Positions 51,778 through 60,963 of a stretch of DNA of 64,000 nucleotides are shown piece by piece. Under the pieces are notes generated by a model that ran no database searches, was not told where the DNA came from, and saw only the letters and a program-made list of their open reading frames with translations. Made by a program: the position numbers and the translations under genes. The DNA is from Phycisphaeraceae bacterium. GTDB lineage: Bacteria; Planctomycetota; Phycisphaerae; Phycisphaerales; UBA1924. The DNA is taken from positions 124,001 through 188,000 of the forward strand of contig JACKHC010000001.1 of NCBI GenBank assembly GCA_020639235.1. Direction: 5' to 3'. Numbering within the stretch: position 1 is the first letter of the stretch; each line of letters begins with the position of its first letter.

Positions 51778-53163
51778 TCAGTTCAGCGGCGTGGTCAGCA
51801 CATCAAACACGTACGCGCCGAACCACGCCCCGCCCGTCGCCGTCAGGTGCGTCGAGTCGAACATGAACCCCAGCGACCACATCTCCGACCACCCCGAGAA
51901 CAGATCAAACAGGTTGATGTACCCGATCCCGCGCTCGCACGCGATCTTCCGGTACAGATCCGCCTCCAGCCCGATGTCCGTGATGAACGGGTGGTGCGTC
52001 ATCAGAATGATCGGCGTATCGGGCAGCGCCTTCTGATAGAAGTCCAGCAGCGCGTTCGTGTCCGCCTCGAACGTCTCACGCTCGTCGTACGAACTCCAGT
52101 CCAGCATCACAATGAGCAGATCCGGCCGCATCGCGATCAACTGCGCGCCCACAACCTTGTTCACGCCGCCCAGAAAGTCCCTGGGCCCCTGCCCGCCCCG
52201 CGCCACACGCATGTACGAAGCGCCCGCGACGCCCGATCGCATCTCCAATCCGTTCAACTGCAACAACCCGCCGCCGGCCCACTCAATCCGCACCGTATTG
52301 AGCGTGTCGTTGTCGAGCGCGCCCGTATCGAACTCGATCGAGGCGTGCCGCACGCGCGCCGCGAACTCATCCGCCGTCAGCGGCGCTTGCGTGATCACCG
52401 CCCGCTCGCGCCCGCGCAGAGGCGCAGCCCACGCGCTCGACGGCAACTGCCGCCCGCCGACAGGCGCCGCCGCCGAGAAAAGACCCAGGTAGTTCCCGTT
52501 GCACCACATCCGGAACGCCGCGCCATCCGGAATCCGCAGGTAATGGAGCGTCGCGCTCGTGCCGTAGAAGTCCAGCTCGATCGCGCCGGGGCCATCGATG
52601 TGCGTGTAGATCCCATCCGGCGACCACGCGCCCCACGGCAGTGGGCGCGCCGAGTTCGCCGCCAGCCAACGCACGTTCCCCGACAGGTTCGTCACCGCCG
52701 GGATGTTGTCCGGAGACAAATCCTGCTCGCGCATCAACTGCCCCGGCCGCGCCGAGTTCCCGTTGGGCGACTTCGAGAACCCGTCACCGATCGCGAAGTA
52801 ACCCTCCCCGCCGTTGCCGAACACCGTGTGCAGATGATCGCGCAAGAACCAGTTGTACGAGTTGGCGCGGTAACTGATCGAGTCGCCCACGATCATCACG
52901 CTCGCCTCGCGCCCCTGCGCCAGTTCGTTGTAGAACCGCGCCGTCGCCTCATCAATGCCGAACATCAGCGGCCGCGCCGACTCCAGATCGCAATCGCCGC
53001 CCCCCGCGCCCGCCATCGATACGACAGCGCCGATGACAGCCAACGCCGAAGCGCGCAGCCAACCGCCCATTCGCCCGCGCTCGCAGTCTCTCAAGCAATA
53101 CCTCACAAACCCCGGTCCGCTCACCCTCAACGATGCCACCGCATCGCCCCCCGTCAAGCACAC
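51778..53163 (-). CDS. Secreted SGNH/GDSL hydrolase-like protein
   Basis: 461 residues from GTG at 53163, or 430 from the ATG at 53070, whose N-terminus (GGWLRASALAVIGAVVSMAG) is a better signal peptide. Block I is SVMIVGDSISYR, block V FDSTHLTATGGAWFG (Asp and His), MLDWSSYDERETF lies between. A middle beta insert (residues about 140-300) is not standard. The SGNH fold hydrolyses esters of sugars or lipids; the substrate is unknown. Last gene of a MoxR-FHA-SGNH run, its GTG adjoining the FHA stop. Confidence 0.75.
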   Translation of the reverse strand: MCLTGGDAVASLRVSGPGFVRYCLRDCERGRMGGWLRASALAVIGAVVSMAGAGGGDCDLESARPLMFGIDEATARFYNELAQGREASVMIVGDSISYRANSYNWFLRDHLHTVFGNGGEGYFAIGDGFSKSPNGNSARPGQLMREQDLSPDNIPAVTNLSGNVRWLAANSARPLPWGAWSPDGIYTHIDGPGAIELDFYGTSATLHYLRIPDGAAFRMWCNGNYLGLFSAAAPVGGRQLPSSAWAAPLRGRERAVITQAPLTADEFAARVRHASIEFDTGALDNDTLNTVRIEWAGGGLLQLNGLEMRSGVAGASYMRVARGGQGPRDFLGGVNKVVGAQLIAMRPDLLIVMLDWSSYDERETFEADTNALLDFYQKALPDTPIILMTHHPFITDIGLEADLYRKIACERGIGYINLFDLFSGWSEMWSLGFMFDSTHLTATGGAWFGAYVFDVLTTPLN

Positions 53164-53556
53164 CTACTGCGTATCCGCCGTGCCGATAATGGTGGGCGGC
53201 TCATCCCCATCCTCATCGTCGTCCGCGATCGATCCCGCGATCTCCGACGCGATCCGGTCCTCCGTCCGGTCAAACCGCAGCACCGCACCCCCCAACTTCA
53301 CCTCAAGCCCCGGCGTCACCGCCAGCTCCCGCACCGGCCGACCCCCCACCAGGCACCCGTGCGTCGAGCCCATGTCCCGTATCACCACCCCGCTCGGCCC
53401 CCCCGCACGCAACTCCGCGTGATGCCGCGACACCGAAGGAATCGCCACCCGAATCTCGCAGTCCGTCCCACGACCGATCCGGATCGGACGCACCACATCC
53501 ACCTCGAGGCGGCGCAGCACCCGCCCGTCCTCCGTCCTGATCGTCAGGTCAAACAT
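53164..53556 (-). CDS. FHA-domain protein
   Basis: 130 residues from the ATG at 53556 with GGAGG. FHA motifs: IRIGRG (25-30), SVSRHHAEL (41-49), GVVIRDMGSTHGCLVGG with STHG (64-67) where most FHA domains have S.NG. An acidic C-terminal tail (ADDDEDGDEPPTIIG). Recognises phosphothreonine peptides. The gene lies between moxR and the SGNH gene. Confidence 0.85.
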   Translation of the reverse strand: MFDLTIRTEDGRVLRRLEVDVVRPIRIGRGTDCEIRVAIPSVSRHHAELRAGGPSGVVIRDMGSTHGCLVGGRPVRELAVTPGLEVKLGGAVLRFDRTEDRIASEIAGSIADDDEDGDEPPTIIGTADTQ

Positions 53557-53590
53557 CGCCGCCTCCGAATCCCACCCCCAACCGAACCCG

Positions 53591-54616
53591 TCAACTCTTG
53601 TACGCCGGCTGCCCAACCGACTTCAGCAGACGCGCCAGCACCTCCTCGGTGCCCACTCGCTCCGCGCTCGCCGTGTAGTTCAGCACCAGCCGGTGACGCA
53701 ACACCGCCGGCGCGATCCGCATCACGTGCTCTGCGCCGGGCGTCGGCTGACCCTCCAGCGCCGCCAGACAACGCGCGCCCAGAATCAGCGCCTGCCCCGT
53801 CCGCGGCCCAGCGCCCCATGCGATGTACTTCGAGACCGACGCCGGGCACGACGCATCATCGGGCCGCGTCGCACGCGCCAGCGACACCGCGTACTCCACC
53901 ACATGCTCGCTCACCGGCACGCGACCGATCGCGCGCCGCAACCGCACCAGCTCATGCCCATCGAACAACGGACGCACCTCCGCCGTCCGCGCGCTGATCT
54001 CCTCGCTCTGCCCGACGATGTACCGCTCCTCCTGCACCGTCGGGTAATCCATCTTCAGCGCAAACATGAACCGATCCAACTGCGCCTCGGGGAGCGGATA
54101 CGTCCCCTCCTGCTCGATCGGGTTCTGCGTCGCCACCACGATGAACGGCGGATCCAGCGGCCTTGTCACACCCCCCACCGACACCTGCCGCTCCGCCATC
54201 GCCTCGAGCAGCGCCGCCTGCGTCTTGGGCGGCGTCCGGTTGATCTCGTCCGCCAGCACGATGTTCGCAAACACCGGGCCGGGCACAAACTGCATCCGCC
54301 GCTGGTTCGTCACCGGGTCCGTCTGAATCAACTCCGCGCCCAGAATGTCGCTCGGCATCATGTCCGGCGTGAACTGAATCCGCCGGAACTCCAGCGCCAG
54401 ACTCGAAGCGAGCGTCCGCACTAGCATCGTCTTGGCCAGACCCGGCACGCCGATAATCAGCGTGTGCCCCTGGCAGAACACCGCCACCAGCAAGTGCTCC
54501 ACCGTCTCGTGCTGGCCCACCACCACCCGGCGCACCTGCTCCTTCAACTGCGCGTACCGCGTCGCCAGCGAGTCCAGGTCCGCGATCGTCGGCATGCCGC
54601 CATCGTCTCGTGTCAT
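53591..54616 (-). CDS. MoxR-family AAA+ ATPase
   Basis: 341 residues from the ATG at 54616 (GGGAGG upstream). Walker A GVPGLAKT (56-63), NIVLADEINRTPPKTQAALLEAM (Walker B and pre-sensor), VVATQNPIEQEGTYPLPEAQLDRF (sensor), and ASVSKYIAWGAGPRTGQALI. MoxR ATPases assist assembly of protein complexes, commonly with DUF58 and vWA partners; those are absent here. Forms an operon with the FHA and SGNH genes. Confidence 0.9.
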   Translation of the reverse strand: MTRDDGGMPTIADLDSLATRYAQLKEQVRRVVVGQHETVEHLLVAVFCQGHTLIIGVPGLAKTMLVRTLASSLALEFRRIQFTPDMMPSDILGAELIQTDPVTNQRRMQFVPGPVFANIVLADEINRTPPKTQAALLEAMAERQVSVGGVTRPLDPPFIVVATQNPIEQEGTYPLPEAQLDRFMFALKMDYPTVQEERYIVGQSEEISARTAEVRPLFDGHELVRLRRAIGRVPVSEHVVEYAVSLARATRPDDASCPASVSKYIAWGAGPRTGQALILGARCLAALEGQPTPGAEHVMRIAPAVLRHRLVLNYTASAERVGTEEVLARLLKSVGQPAYKS

Positions 54617-54997
54617 GTCGCCTCCCGGACCACCAGGTGCCGAAAAAGGGGGGTTATGGGCGGTCGCTCCAATGACTGTACGCCCAACGCCCGCCGCGGT
54701 TTCGATCGCCCCGCCACAACCGCCCCGGAGAGTGCCCCCCGAGCCACCTACCCCGCCCGCTCCCATCGCATCCGCCGACCGCCGATGCAAGCCGATTCGC
54801 AAAAGAATCACCCGCGCGAATCGCATACCACACGTCGCAACGCCTGTCGCACACGCACCGGCGTATCCCGCGCGCAGGGCGCGATTTCAGCGCCAACCAA
54901 CCCACACGCTGCGGCACGCGCCGGATCAGGTCGATCCCGCACTGCCGACCGGTGTGTGAGCCCGTCGCGCAAGGGTGCATCAAACAAGGAGTTCCTC
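54617..54997. other. 381-nt intergenic region between moxR and the MshEN gene
   Basis: Divergent promoter region. The only firm signal is the AAGGAG before 54998; the open frames here are shadows of GC bias. Nothing else seen. Confidence 0.5.
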
Positions 54998-55519
54998 ATG
55001 GCGGCGATCCGTTTGGGTGAAATATTGATTCGCCAGGGTGTGCTCACCGAGTCGCAGGTCAACCAGATCCTCATGACCCAGCGCTCATCGCAACGCCCGT
55101 TCGGCCTGCTCGCCGAACAGATGTTCGGCCTCTCGCCCAACGCCGTCGAACGCGCCTGGGCCGAGCAATACGCCGCCATCACCGAGCACATCGATGTCCG
55201 CATCGAACGCAAGGAGGCCGACGCCCTCGCCGCCGTCGACCGCAGACAGGCATGGCAGTTCTGCGTCTTCCCCCTCCGCTTCGAGAACGGCGAACTCATG
55301 CTCGCCACGCTCAAAAAGCAACTCCCCCGAGCGCTCCGATTCGCGTCGCGCTGCGTCAATCACCCCTGCTACCTCGTCATCACCGAGCGCCGCATGCTGG
55401 GCGAAGCGCTCGCCGAGCACTACCCCATGGGCGGCCTCGGACCCGACTCGCTCCCCGAGGAAACCACCGATGCGCCCGCGCTCGTCGGGTACGACCCCGA
55501 CGACATGCTCGCCGCCTGA
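54998..55519 (+). CDS. Stand-alone GspE/MshE N-terminal-type domain protein
   Basis: 173 residues from the ATG at 54998 with AAGGAG. RLGEILIRQGVLTESQVNQILMTQ and the rest of the domain (FGLLAEQMFGLSPNAVERAWAEQYAA) match the N1 domain of type II secretion/type IV pilus ATPases (MshEN binds cyclic-di-GMP in MshE), but no ATPase domain follows. A C-terminal extension carries LRFASRCVNHPCYLV. Could act as a cyclic-di-GMP or protein-interaction module. The domain call is reasonable, ligand binding is inference. Confidence 0.65.
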   Translation: MAAIRLGEILIRQGVLTESQVNQILMTQRSSQRPFGLLAEQMFGLSPNAVERAWAEQYAAITEHIDVRIERKEADALAAVDRRQAWQFCVFPLRFENGELMLATLKKQLPRALRFASRCVNHPCYLVITERRMLGEALAEHYPMGGLGPDSLPEETTDAPALVGYDPDDMLAA

Positions 55520-55552
55520 CCCACCCCGCAACGAAACACACTCCCGCAACGC

Positions 55553-55585
55553 ACACCCGCGCCACGACTCCGGCGCGGGTGCTTG
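55553..55585. terminator. Terminator between convergent genes
   Basis: CACCCGCGCC (55553-55562) pairs perfectly with GGCGCGGGTG (55572-55581) around a 9-nt loop, followed by CTTGCGTTT on the plus strand. Confidence 0.65.
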
Positions 55586-55588
55586 CGT

Positions 55589-56995
55589 TTATGGACGCTG
55601 CAACAACTCAATCAGCGCCAACATCAACGGCGAGGTCTCGTCCGGAACCAGCGGGGTCTCCGCATTATTGAAAACGATCGTCACCACGAACCAGCGCCCG
55701 TCCATGCGCTCCATCATCACGCCCGCGCACAACACGCCCGGCTCGGCCCCCGCCGAGAACGACATCGAACGCCACAGCCCAGAGTCCACTCGGAACTGCT
55801 GATTCGCGCCCAGAATCTCCCGCAGCGCTTCCATGCCGGGCCGCAGCGCCGTGTTCCGGAGATACAAAAGCACCGACGCCAACTCCCGGCTCGACGCGAA
55901 GTGCCCCACCTTGTCGACACCCTGCGGCTTCACCCAGAACTTCATCAACTCCGCGTCGATCGTGTCGAACCCGTCCAGCATCGCCCGCCGACCCGCAACA
56001 TCCGCCGCCGCATACGCCGACTGCAACTCCGGATCGAACGACATCTTCAGCTCGTACGCCTCCGTCGTCGTCAGGAACGGCCCGTTCGCCGCCGAGTCCG
56101 TGCGCACGCCCTCCACAAACTTCGTCAAACGATCCATCCCCACCCAGTCGATCAAATGGTCCGTCGCCGTGTCATCGCCCTGCAGCATCTGACCCGCCAG
56201 CGACGCCACCATGTGCTCAACGCCCTCCGGCGTCTGCTTGAGCGGCGAGTCCGGGATGCTCTTGAGCGACTCGCGAATCGTCACCATCTCCTCCCACGAA
56301 CCATCTCCCGCCGCGATCTTCTCCGTCACCGCACCCAGCACATACAAGGACATCGCGCCGGAAATATTGAGCGACTTCTTCTCGTTCATCAGCGCCACCG
56401 GCGCGATCGCGTTCTTCCCCTCGCGGTCAACGATCTCCCAAACCGTCACGCTGTAGTCATACCCCGCCGCGTCCAGCCGGTCCGCGAGCGTCTGCCAATC
56501 GCGCGCACGCTCGATCCCCGGAGTCGGCGCGGGCTGGAACACCAGCGAGTCGATCTTCCCCGGCTCGTCCTCCGTCGTCGTCACGCGCAACACCCATCGC
56601 TCCGGGTCCGCCGCCGACCGCAGATACGCGATCAGCGCATCCTCCTGCGACTCGATGATCACCGTCGGGAACATCCACCCCGCCGCCTCGCGCCCCTGCG
56701 CGATGAACTCGCGGAACCCGTCCTCGCCAACCTGGTCGATCACACGCTGCGTCGCGTAATCCGACACCGCGCCCATCTCCCCGCCCCGGAACATCTCCAG
56801 GATCCACGCCACCCGCGCCCCCGCCCGGGTCTCGGGCAGGTCCACAACGGGCTCGTATGGCATCCACTCCGGAGTCTGCGGCCCGACAAAATTCTCCGCC
56901 ACCGCCGGGGGCGTGTACCGCGCCTCCGCGCCCCGGACCAACACCAAAGCGCCGACCAACGCCAACAACACAGCCGCAGCGCGCATGCGCATCAT
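55589..56995 (-). CDS. Beta-lactamase-fold serine hydrolase-like protein lacking catalytic residues
   Basis: 468 residues. Signal peptide MMRMRAAAVLLALVGALVLV. The N-terminal half (residues about 55-180) has an ORF12/NTF2-like layout, then a class A beta-lactamase-like domain. Where active relatives have SxxK just before LYVLGA, this has GAMS (213-216), so nucleophile and Lys are replaced by Gly and Ser. SDN is GDD (273-275). The KTG strand is also unclear. So a catalytically dead, perhaps binding, protein is likely. It stands alone. Confidence 0.65.
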   Translation of the reverse strand: MMRMRAAAVLLALVGALVLVRGAEARYTPPAVAENFVGPQTPEWMPYEPVVDLPETRAGARVAWILEMFRGGEMGAVSDYATQRVIDQVGEDGFREFIAQGREAAGWMFPTVIIESQEDALIAYLRSAADPERWVLRVTTTEDEPGKIDSLVFQPAPTPGIERARDWQTLADRLDAAGYDYSVTVWEIVDREGKNAIAPVALMNEKKSLNISGAMSLYVLGAVTEKIAAGDGSWEEMVTIRESLKSIPDSPLKQTPEGVEHMVASLAGQMLQGDDTATDHLIDWVGMDRLTKFVEGVRTDSAANGPFLTTTEAYELKMSFDPELQSAYAAADVAGRRAMLDGFDTIDAELMKFWVKPQGVDKVGHFASSRELASVLLYLRNTALRPGMEALREILGANQQFRVDSGLWRSMSFSAGAEPGVLCAGVMMERMDGRWFVVTIVFNNAETPLVPDETSPLMLALIELLQRP

Positions 56996-57017
56996 CGTTC
57001 ACTCCCCAGACAAAGCC

Positions 57018-57040
57018 CACGCCGCAACGGCGCGGGCGTG
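57018..57040 (-). terminator. Terminator of the EF-G paralogue
   Basis: CACGCC (57018-57023) pairs with GGCGTG (57035-57040) right after the stop at 57042; a T-rich stretch follows on the minus strand. Confidence 0.5.
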
Positions 57041-57041
57041 A

Positions 57042-59117
57042 TCAATCCTCTTCCTCGTGCGGCTTGAACTGCGCCACGATGTCCGCCTGCACATTGGGCG
57101 GCGTCTGCTCGTCGTGCGAGTAGTCCATCACGAACGAGCCCTGCCCGCCCGTCATGCTCTTGAGCTGCGACGAATAGTTGTTCATCTCCGACAACGGCGC
57201 CTTCGCCCGGATCATGCACAGATCGCCCGCGATGATCTGCGTGTCCTCGATCTGGCCACGCTTGCCCGACAGGTCCGAAGTAATGTCGCCCATCGATGTG
57301 TTCGGGGCGGTGATCTCAACCTCAACAAACGGCTCCAGCAGCACCGGGCGCGCCTTCTTGAACGCATCGATGAACGCCCGCTTGCCCGCCGCGACAAACG
57401 CGACTTCCTTCGAGTCCACCGGGTGGTACTTGCCGTCGTACACGCTCACGCGCACGCCACGCACCGGGTACCCCGCGATCGCGCCACCCTCCATCGCCTG
57501 CTTGATCCCCTTCTCGATCGCCGGCATGAACTGCCGCGGAACCGATCCGCCCACCGTCTCATCAACAAACTCCAGCCGCCCCGCCCACGGGTCGTGCGAG
57601 TCGATATCACCATTCACGCTCAGCGGCTCGATCCGCAGGTACACCTCGCCGAACTGACCCGCGCCCCCCGTCTGCTTCTTGTGACGATGATGACCCTCCG
57701 CCTTCCCCGCGATCGTCTCGGCGTACGCGATCCGAGGCGGCTGCGTGTCCAGCTCCAGCTTGAAGCGATTCTTGAGCCGCTCCAGCATCATCCGCATGTG
57801 CAGCTCGCCCATCGCGCGCAGCACCGTCTGGTGCGTCGCCGCGACACGCTCAACCTGGAAGGTCGGGTCCTCCTCCGCCAGCTTCGCCAGCGCCCCGCCC
57901 ACCTTCGCCTCGTCGTTGCGCGACTTCGCCTCCACCGCAAGCCCGTACATCGGGCGCGGCATCGCGATCACCTTGAACCGCAGATTGTCCAGATCGTGCC
58001 CCGCGTGCAACACCGAGTTCGGGTGCAACTCATCGATCTTCGTCAAACCGATGATGTCGCCCGGCACCGCCTCCTGCACCTCGGCGTGGTCCTTGCCGTT
58101 GATCTTCAAGAGGTGCGCCAGACGCACCGGCTTCTTCGAGTCCCCGATGTGCAGCGACTCGCCCGCCTTGATCGTCCCCTGATGCACCCGCGCCATCGCG
58201 AGCTTCCCGACGAACTGATCCGTCGTCACCTTGAACACGTGCGCCACCGTCGTCTTCGACGGGTCCGCCGCCGCGAACCACTCCGACTCCGCGCCATCCT
58301 TCGTCAGCACGAAGGGTCGCGGGTTACCCTCGCACGGCGACGGGCACAACACCTCGAAGATGTGCAGCATGTCATCGATGCCCGCGCCAGTCCGCGACGA
58401 ACAGAACAACACCGGCACCAGGTGCCCCTCGCGCAGCGCCTTCTCGAACGCGTCGTGCAACTGCTCCTTCGAGAGCGAACCCTGCGACAGGTACGCCTCC
58501 ATCAGCTTCTCGTCCACCTCGACCACCTGATCGATGATCGCCGTGTGACCCTCCGCCACCGATGAGAACGCCACCTGGCCGTCCGACTTCTCCCACAGGT
58601 CCACCACATCCGACCCGTCCGGCGTCGGCAGGTTCACCGGCAAGACCTCACGGCCGAATGTCTCCTGCAGCTGCGCGAGCAACCCTTCCAACTCGTCCAT
58701 GTGATCGTCGATCTTGTTGATGATCACCATCCGCGGCAGCTTGCGATCCGACGCCACGCTCATCACGCGCCGCGTCGTCGTCTGAATCCCGCGATCCGCG
58801 CCGATCACGATCGCCACCGTCTCCACCGCCGGCATCACGCTCAGCGTCTGGCCCAGGAAGTCCGGAAAGCCCGGCGTATCGATCAGGTTGAAGTGGTGAT
58901 CGTTGAAATCGAAGTTCACCACCGTCGAGTAGAGCGAGTGCTTGTGGTCCTTCTCCTCCTGCTCGTAATCGCAGACCGTGTTCCCCTCCTCAACCGATCC
59001 CATGCGCCCGATCGCCTTGGCGTGGTGCATCAGGCACTCCACAAGCGTCGTCTTGCCGGCCCCGGAGTGGCCGGTCAGGGCAATGTTGCGGATCTGTGAA
59101 GTCGTATAAGAGGGCAT
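57042..59117 (-). CDS. Elongation factor G paralogue (EF-G2 type)
   Basis: 691 residues with AAGGAG about 11 nt before the ATG. G domain: GHSGAGKTTLVE (P-loop), FNLIDTPGFPDF, INKIDDHMDELE. Domains II-V follow (TKIDELHPNSV, ELHMRMMLERL, GQFGEVYLRIEP, HPVDSKEVAFVAAGK). The switch I region reads DYEQEEKDHKHSLYST in place of the canonical ..RGITI, as in the EF-G2-type paralogues, which are often not the main translocase. So a specialised translation or ribosome-recycling factor is likely. Confidence 0.8.
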   Translation of the reverse strand: MPSYTTSQIRNIALTGHSGAGKTTLVECLMHHAKAIGRMGSVEEGNTVCDYEQEEKDHKHSLYSTVVNFDFNDHHFNLIDTPGFPDFLGQTLSVMPAVETVAIVIGADRGIQTTTRRVMSVASDRKLPRMVIINKIDDHMDELEGLLAQLQETFGREVLPVNLPTPDGSDVVDLWEKSDGQVAFSSVAEGHTAIIDQVVEVDEKLMEAYLSQGSLSKEQLHDAFEKALREGHLVPVLFCSSRTGAGIDDMLHIFEVLCPSPCEGNPRPFVLTKDGAESEWFAAADPSKTTVAHVFKVTTDQFVGKLAMARVHQGTIKAGESLHIGDSKKPVRLAHLLKINGKDHAEVQEAVPGDIIGLTKIDELHPNSVLHAGHDLDNLRFKVIAMPRPMYGLAVEAKSRNDEAKVGGALAKLAEEDPTFQVERVAATHQTVLRAMGELHMRMMLERLKNRFKLELDTQPPRIAYAETIAGKAEGHHRHKKQTGGAGQFGEVYLRIEPLSVNGDIDSHDPWAGRLEFVDETVGGSVPRQFMPAIEKGIKQAMEGGAIAGYPVRGVRVSVYDGKYHPVDSKEVAFVAAGKRAFIDAFKKARPVLLEPFVEVEITAPNTSMGDITSDLSGKRGQIEDTQIIAGDLCMIRAKAPLSEMNNYSSQLKSMTGGQGSFVMDYSHDEQTPPNVQADIVAQFKPHEEED

Positions 59118-59286
59118 GGGCCGATCTCCTTGCGCCGCGCCGCACCCCCTTTGGGGCGCCGAGCGGGAGCGACCGCCTGTCGCCGGTCAACCTCCAAAGC
59201 AGACCGCCGACGGGTCGCGTGTGATTAGGTTGTGAGCCGCACCGGCCCGCCTCGCGCAGGACCCACCCGGACGGCTTGGCCCCAGT

Positions 59287-59787
59287 TTACGGACCAAACC
59301 GCCCCTCTGCACCACCCTTCCCGCCCGCCCCCACCTCCTCGCTCAACGCCGCCAACGCCTCCATCAGCCGCCTCCCGCCCGCCTTCTTCGGGTGCTCGAC
59401 TTTCACCCCCATCGCCAGATCAACCCCCTCCGCCCGCAGCGTGAACTTGGGCGACTTCCGCCCCGACCGCGTGATCGTCAGGTACTCGTGCGGCGCCTCG
59501 AAACACACCGCCTTGCCCCGGCCCAGAGCCGCCGGCTTGCGGTTGAGAATCACCAGAATCCGCCGCGATGTCACCACCGCCACCCGCCGACTCGAAGCCG
59601 AGGCCACCGCCCCCAGCGCCGGCCCGATCCCCGGCACCAGCCCCATCGCCACGTGGAACAACTGCTGCTCGCCCCCCGTCGTCACCGGCCCCCACGCGAT
59701 CAGGTGCTCGTGACGCTCGAACCGACCCCGGAGCAACCGCCGGAGGTGCATCGGGCCGAACTGCATGTTGGGGAACTTCCGGGCCAT
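59287..59787 (-). CDS. Hypothetical protein
   Basis: 166 residues. Features: MHLRRLLRGRFERHEHLIAWG, an Ala/Gly-rich hydrophobic stretch AMGLVPGIGPALGAVASA, beta strands VAVVTSRRILVILN and YLTITRS, like a PH or bPH-type module. No family fixed. Divergent from holA, with only 24 nt between the starts. Confidence 0.45.
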   Translation of the reverse strand: MARKFPNMQFGPMHLRRLLRGRFERHEHLIAWGPVTTGGEQQLFHVAMGLVPGIGPALGAVASASSRRVAVVTSRRILVILNRKPAALGRGKAVCFEAPHEYLTITRSGRKSPKFTLRAEGVDLAMGVKVEHPKKAGGRRLMEALAALSEEVGAGGKGGAEGRFGP

Positions 59788-59798
59788 CGTCTCGTGTG

Positions 59799-59804
59799 TA
59801 AGGT
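59799..59804 (+). promoter_or_regulatory. Putative -10 box (TAAGGT) of holA, leaderless
   Basis: TAAGGT ends 7 nt before the ATG at 59812. No Shine-Dalgarno. Confidence 0.4.
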
Positions 59805-59811
59805 GTATCCC

Positions 59812-60855
59812 ATGGCCAAGCGCGCGTCATCCTCAACCCGCGGTAAATCTTCCGCCAAGGCCGCGCGCATCAGGATGGGCCCCCACACCCGACTCGTCGT
59901 CCTCCACGGCAAAGAACCCTTCCTCCGTCAGGCCTACGCCGACGAACTCCGCGAGAACCTCACCAACCTCGCCATCAACTTCGACACCATCCGGTTCGAC
60001 GGCGCCACCGCCACCGTCGCAGAGGTCCTCGACGAGTGCCGCTCCTTCGGCCTGCTCGCCTCACACAAAGTCGTCATCGTCGATAACGCCGAGGAGTGGG
60101 TCAAAGGCGACATCAACCGCCCCATGGTCGAGCGCTACGCCGAGTTACCCGCCGACGATGTCGCCCTCATCCTCCGCGCCGAGACCTGGCGCCCCGGAAA
60201 ACTCGACAAACTCATCGACGCGCTGGGCGAAGCCGGCGGCGTCGTCAAGTGCGACGCCATCACCGAGGCGCAGGCCGTCTCGTGGGCCAGAGGCCGCGTC
60301 AAGAAGCGCCACGAGCGCGACATCGAACCTCAGGCCGCCACAGAACTCGTCGCCCGACTCGGCCCCGACCTCGGACGCATCGACACCGAACTCGCCAAAC
60401 TCGCCACCGCGACGCCCGAGGGCGAGCCCATAGCGCTCCAGACCGTCCGCGATCTCGTCTCGCTCTCGCGCGAGCAGGAAGTCTGGGGGCTGCAATCCCT
60501 CCTCCTCTCCGGCCGAACCGAGGACTCCCTCGCCCACATGCACGAACTCCTCACCGTCTCGCGTGTCCCCTCCGTCCTCATGCGCTGGGCCATGACCGAC
60601 CTCGCCCGCAAACTCCACGCCGCCGCGCGGGGCTTCGCATCCGGCATGCCCGCCCCCGCCATCGCTTCCGCCCTCAAACTCTGGGGCCCCGCGCGCGACG
60701 CCATCCTCGACGCCGCACGCAGAGTCCAACCCGACGACGCCTCCAGGCTCCTCGCACACGCCGTCGACGCCGACGCCGCCGGAAAATCCGGGCGGGGAGA
60801 CGAAATCCGAGGCCTCGAACTCCTGGCGATCCGAATCACAAGCGCCGTCGCCTGA
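59812..60855 (+). CDS. holA: DNA polymerase III delta subunit
   Basis: 347 residues from the ATG at 59812. A basic N-terminus (MAKRASSSTRGKSSAKAARIR) precedes the fold: LVVLHGKEPFLRQAYADEL, VVIVDNAEEW, VALILRAETWRPGKLDKLID, LVARLGPDLGRIDTELAKLA, GLQSLLLSGRTEDSLAHMHEL, RWAMTDLARKL. It belongs to the clamp-loader ring and opens the beta clamp. Identification by overall pattern; length typical. Confidence 0.88.
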   Translation: MAKRASSSTRGKSSAKAARIRMGPHTRLVVLHGKEPFLRQAYADELRENLTNLAINFDTIRFDGATATVAEVLDECRSFGLLASHKVVIVDNAEEWVKGDINRPMVERYAELPADDVALILRAETWRPGKLDKLIDALGEAGGVVKCDAITEAQAVSWARGRVKKRHERDIEPQAATELVARLGPDLGRIDTELAKLATATPEGEPIALQTVRDLVSLSREQEVWGLQSLLLSGRTEDSLAHMHELLTVSRVPSVLMRWAMTDLARKLHAAARGFASGMPAPAIASALKLWGPARDAILDAARRVQPDDASRLLAHAVDADAAGKSGRGDEIRGLELLAIRITSAVA

Positions 60856-60963
60856 CCGGTCGATACACTCCATTGAGTCCCCCGGCCGAGCCGGGGCGGG
60901 AGATCGAAAACTGGTGGCGTGCGAGCGGCGGAGCCGCTCAAGGCACGAAGCAGGACGCGAACC

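Noticed and set aside
57057..58565. Plus-strand Arg-rich frame over the EF-G gene
   Set aside because: Shadow; the EF-G frame has all motifs.
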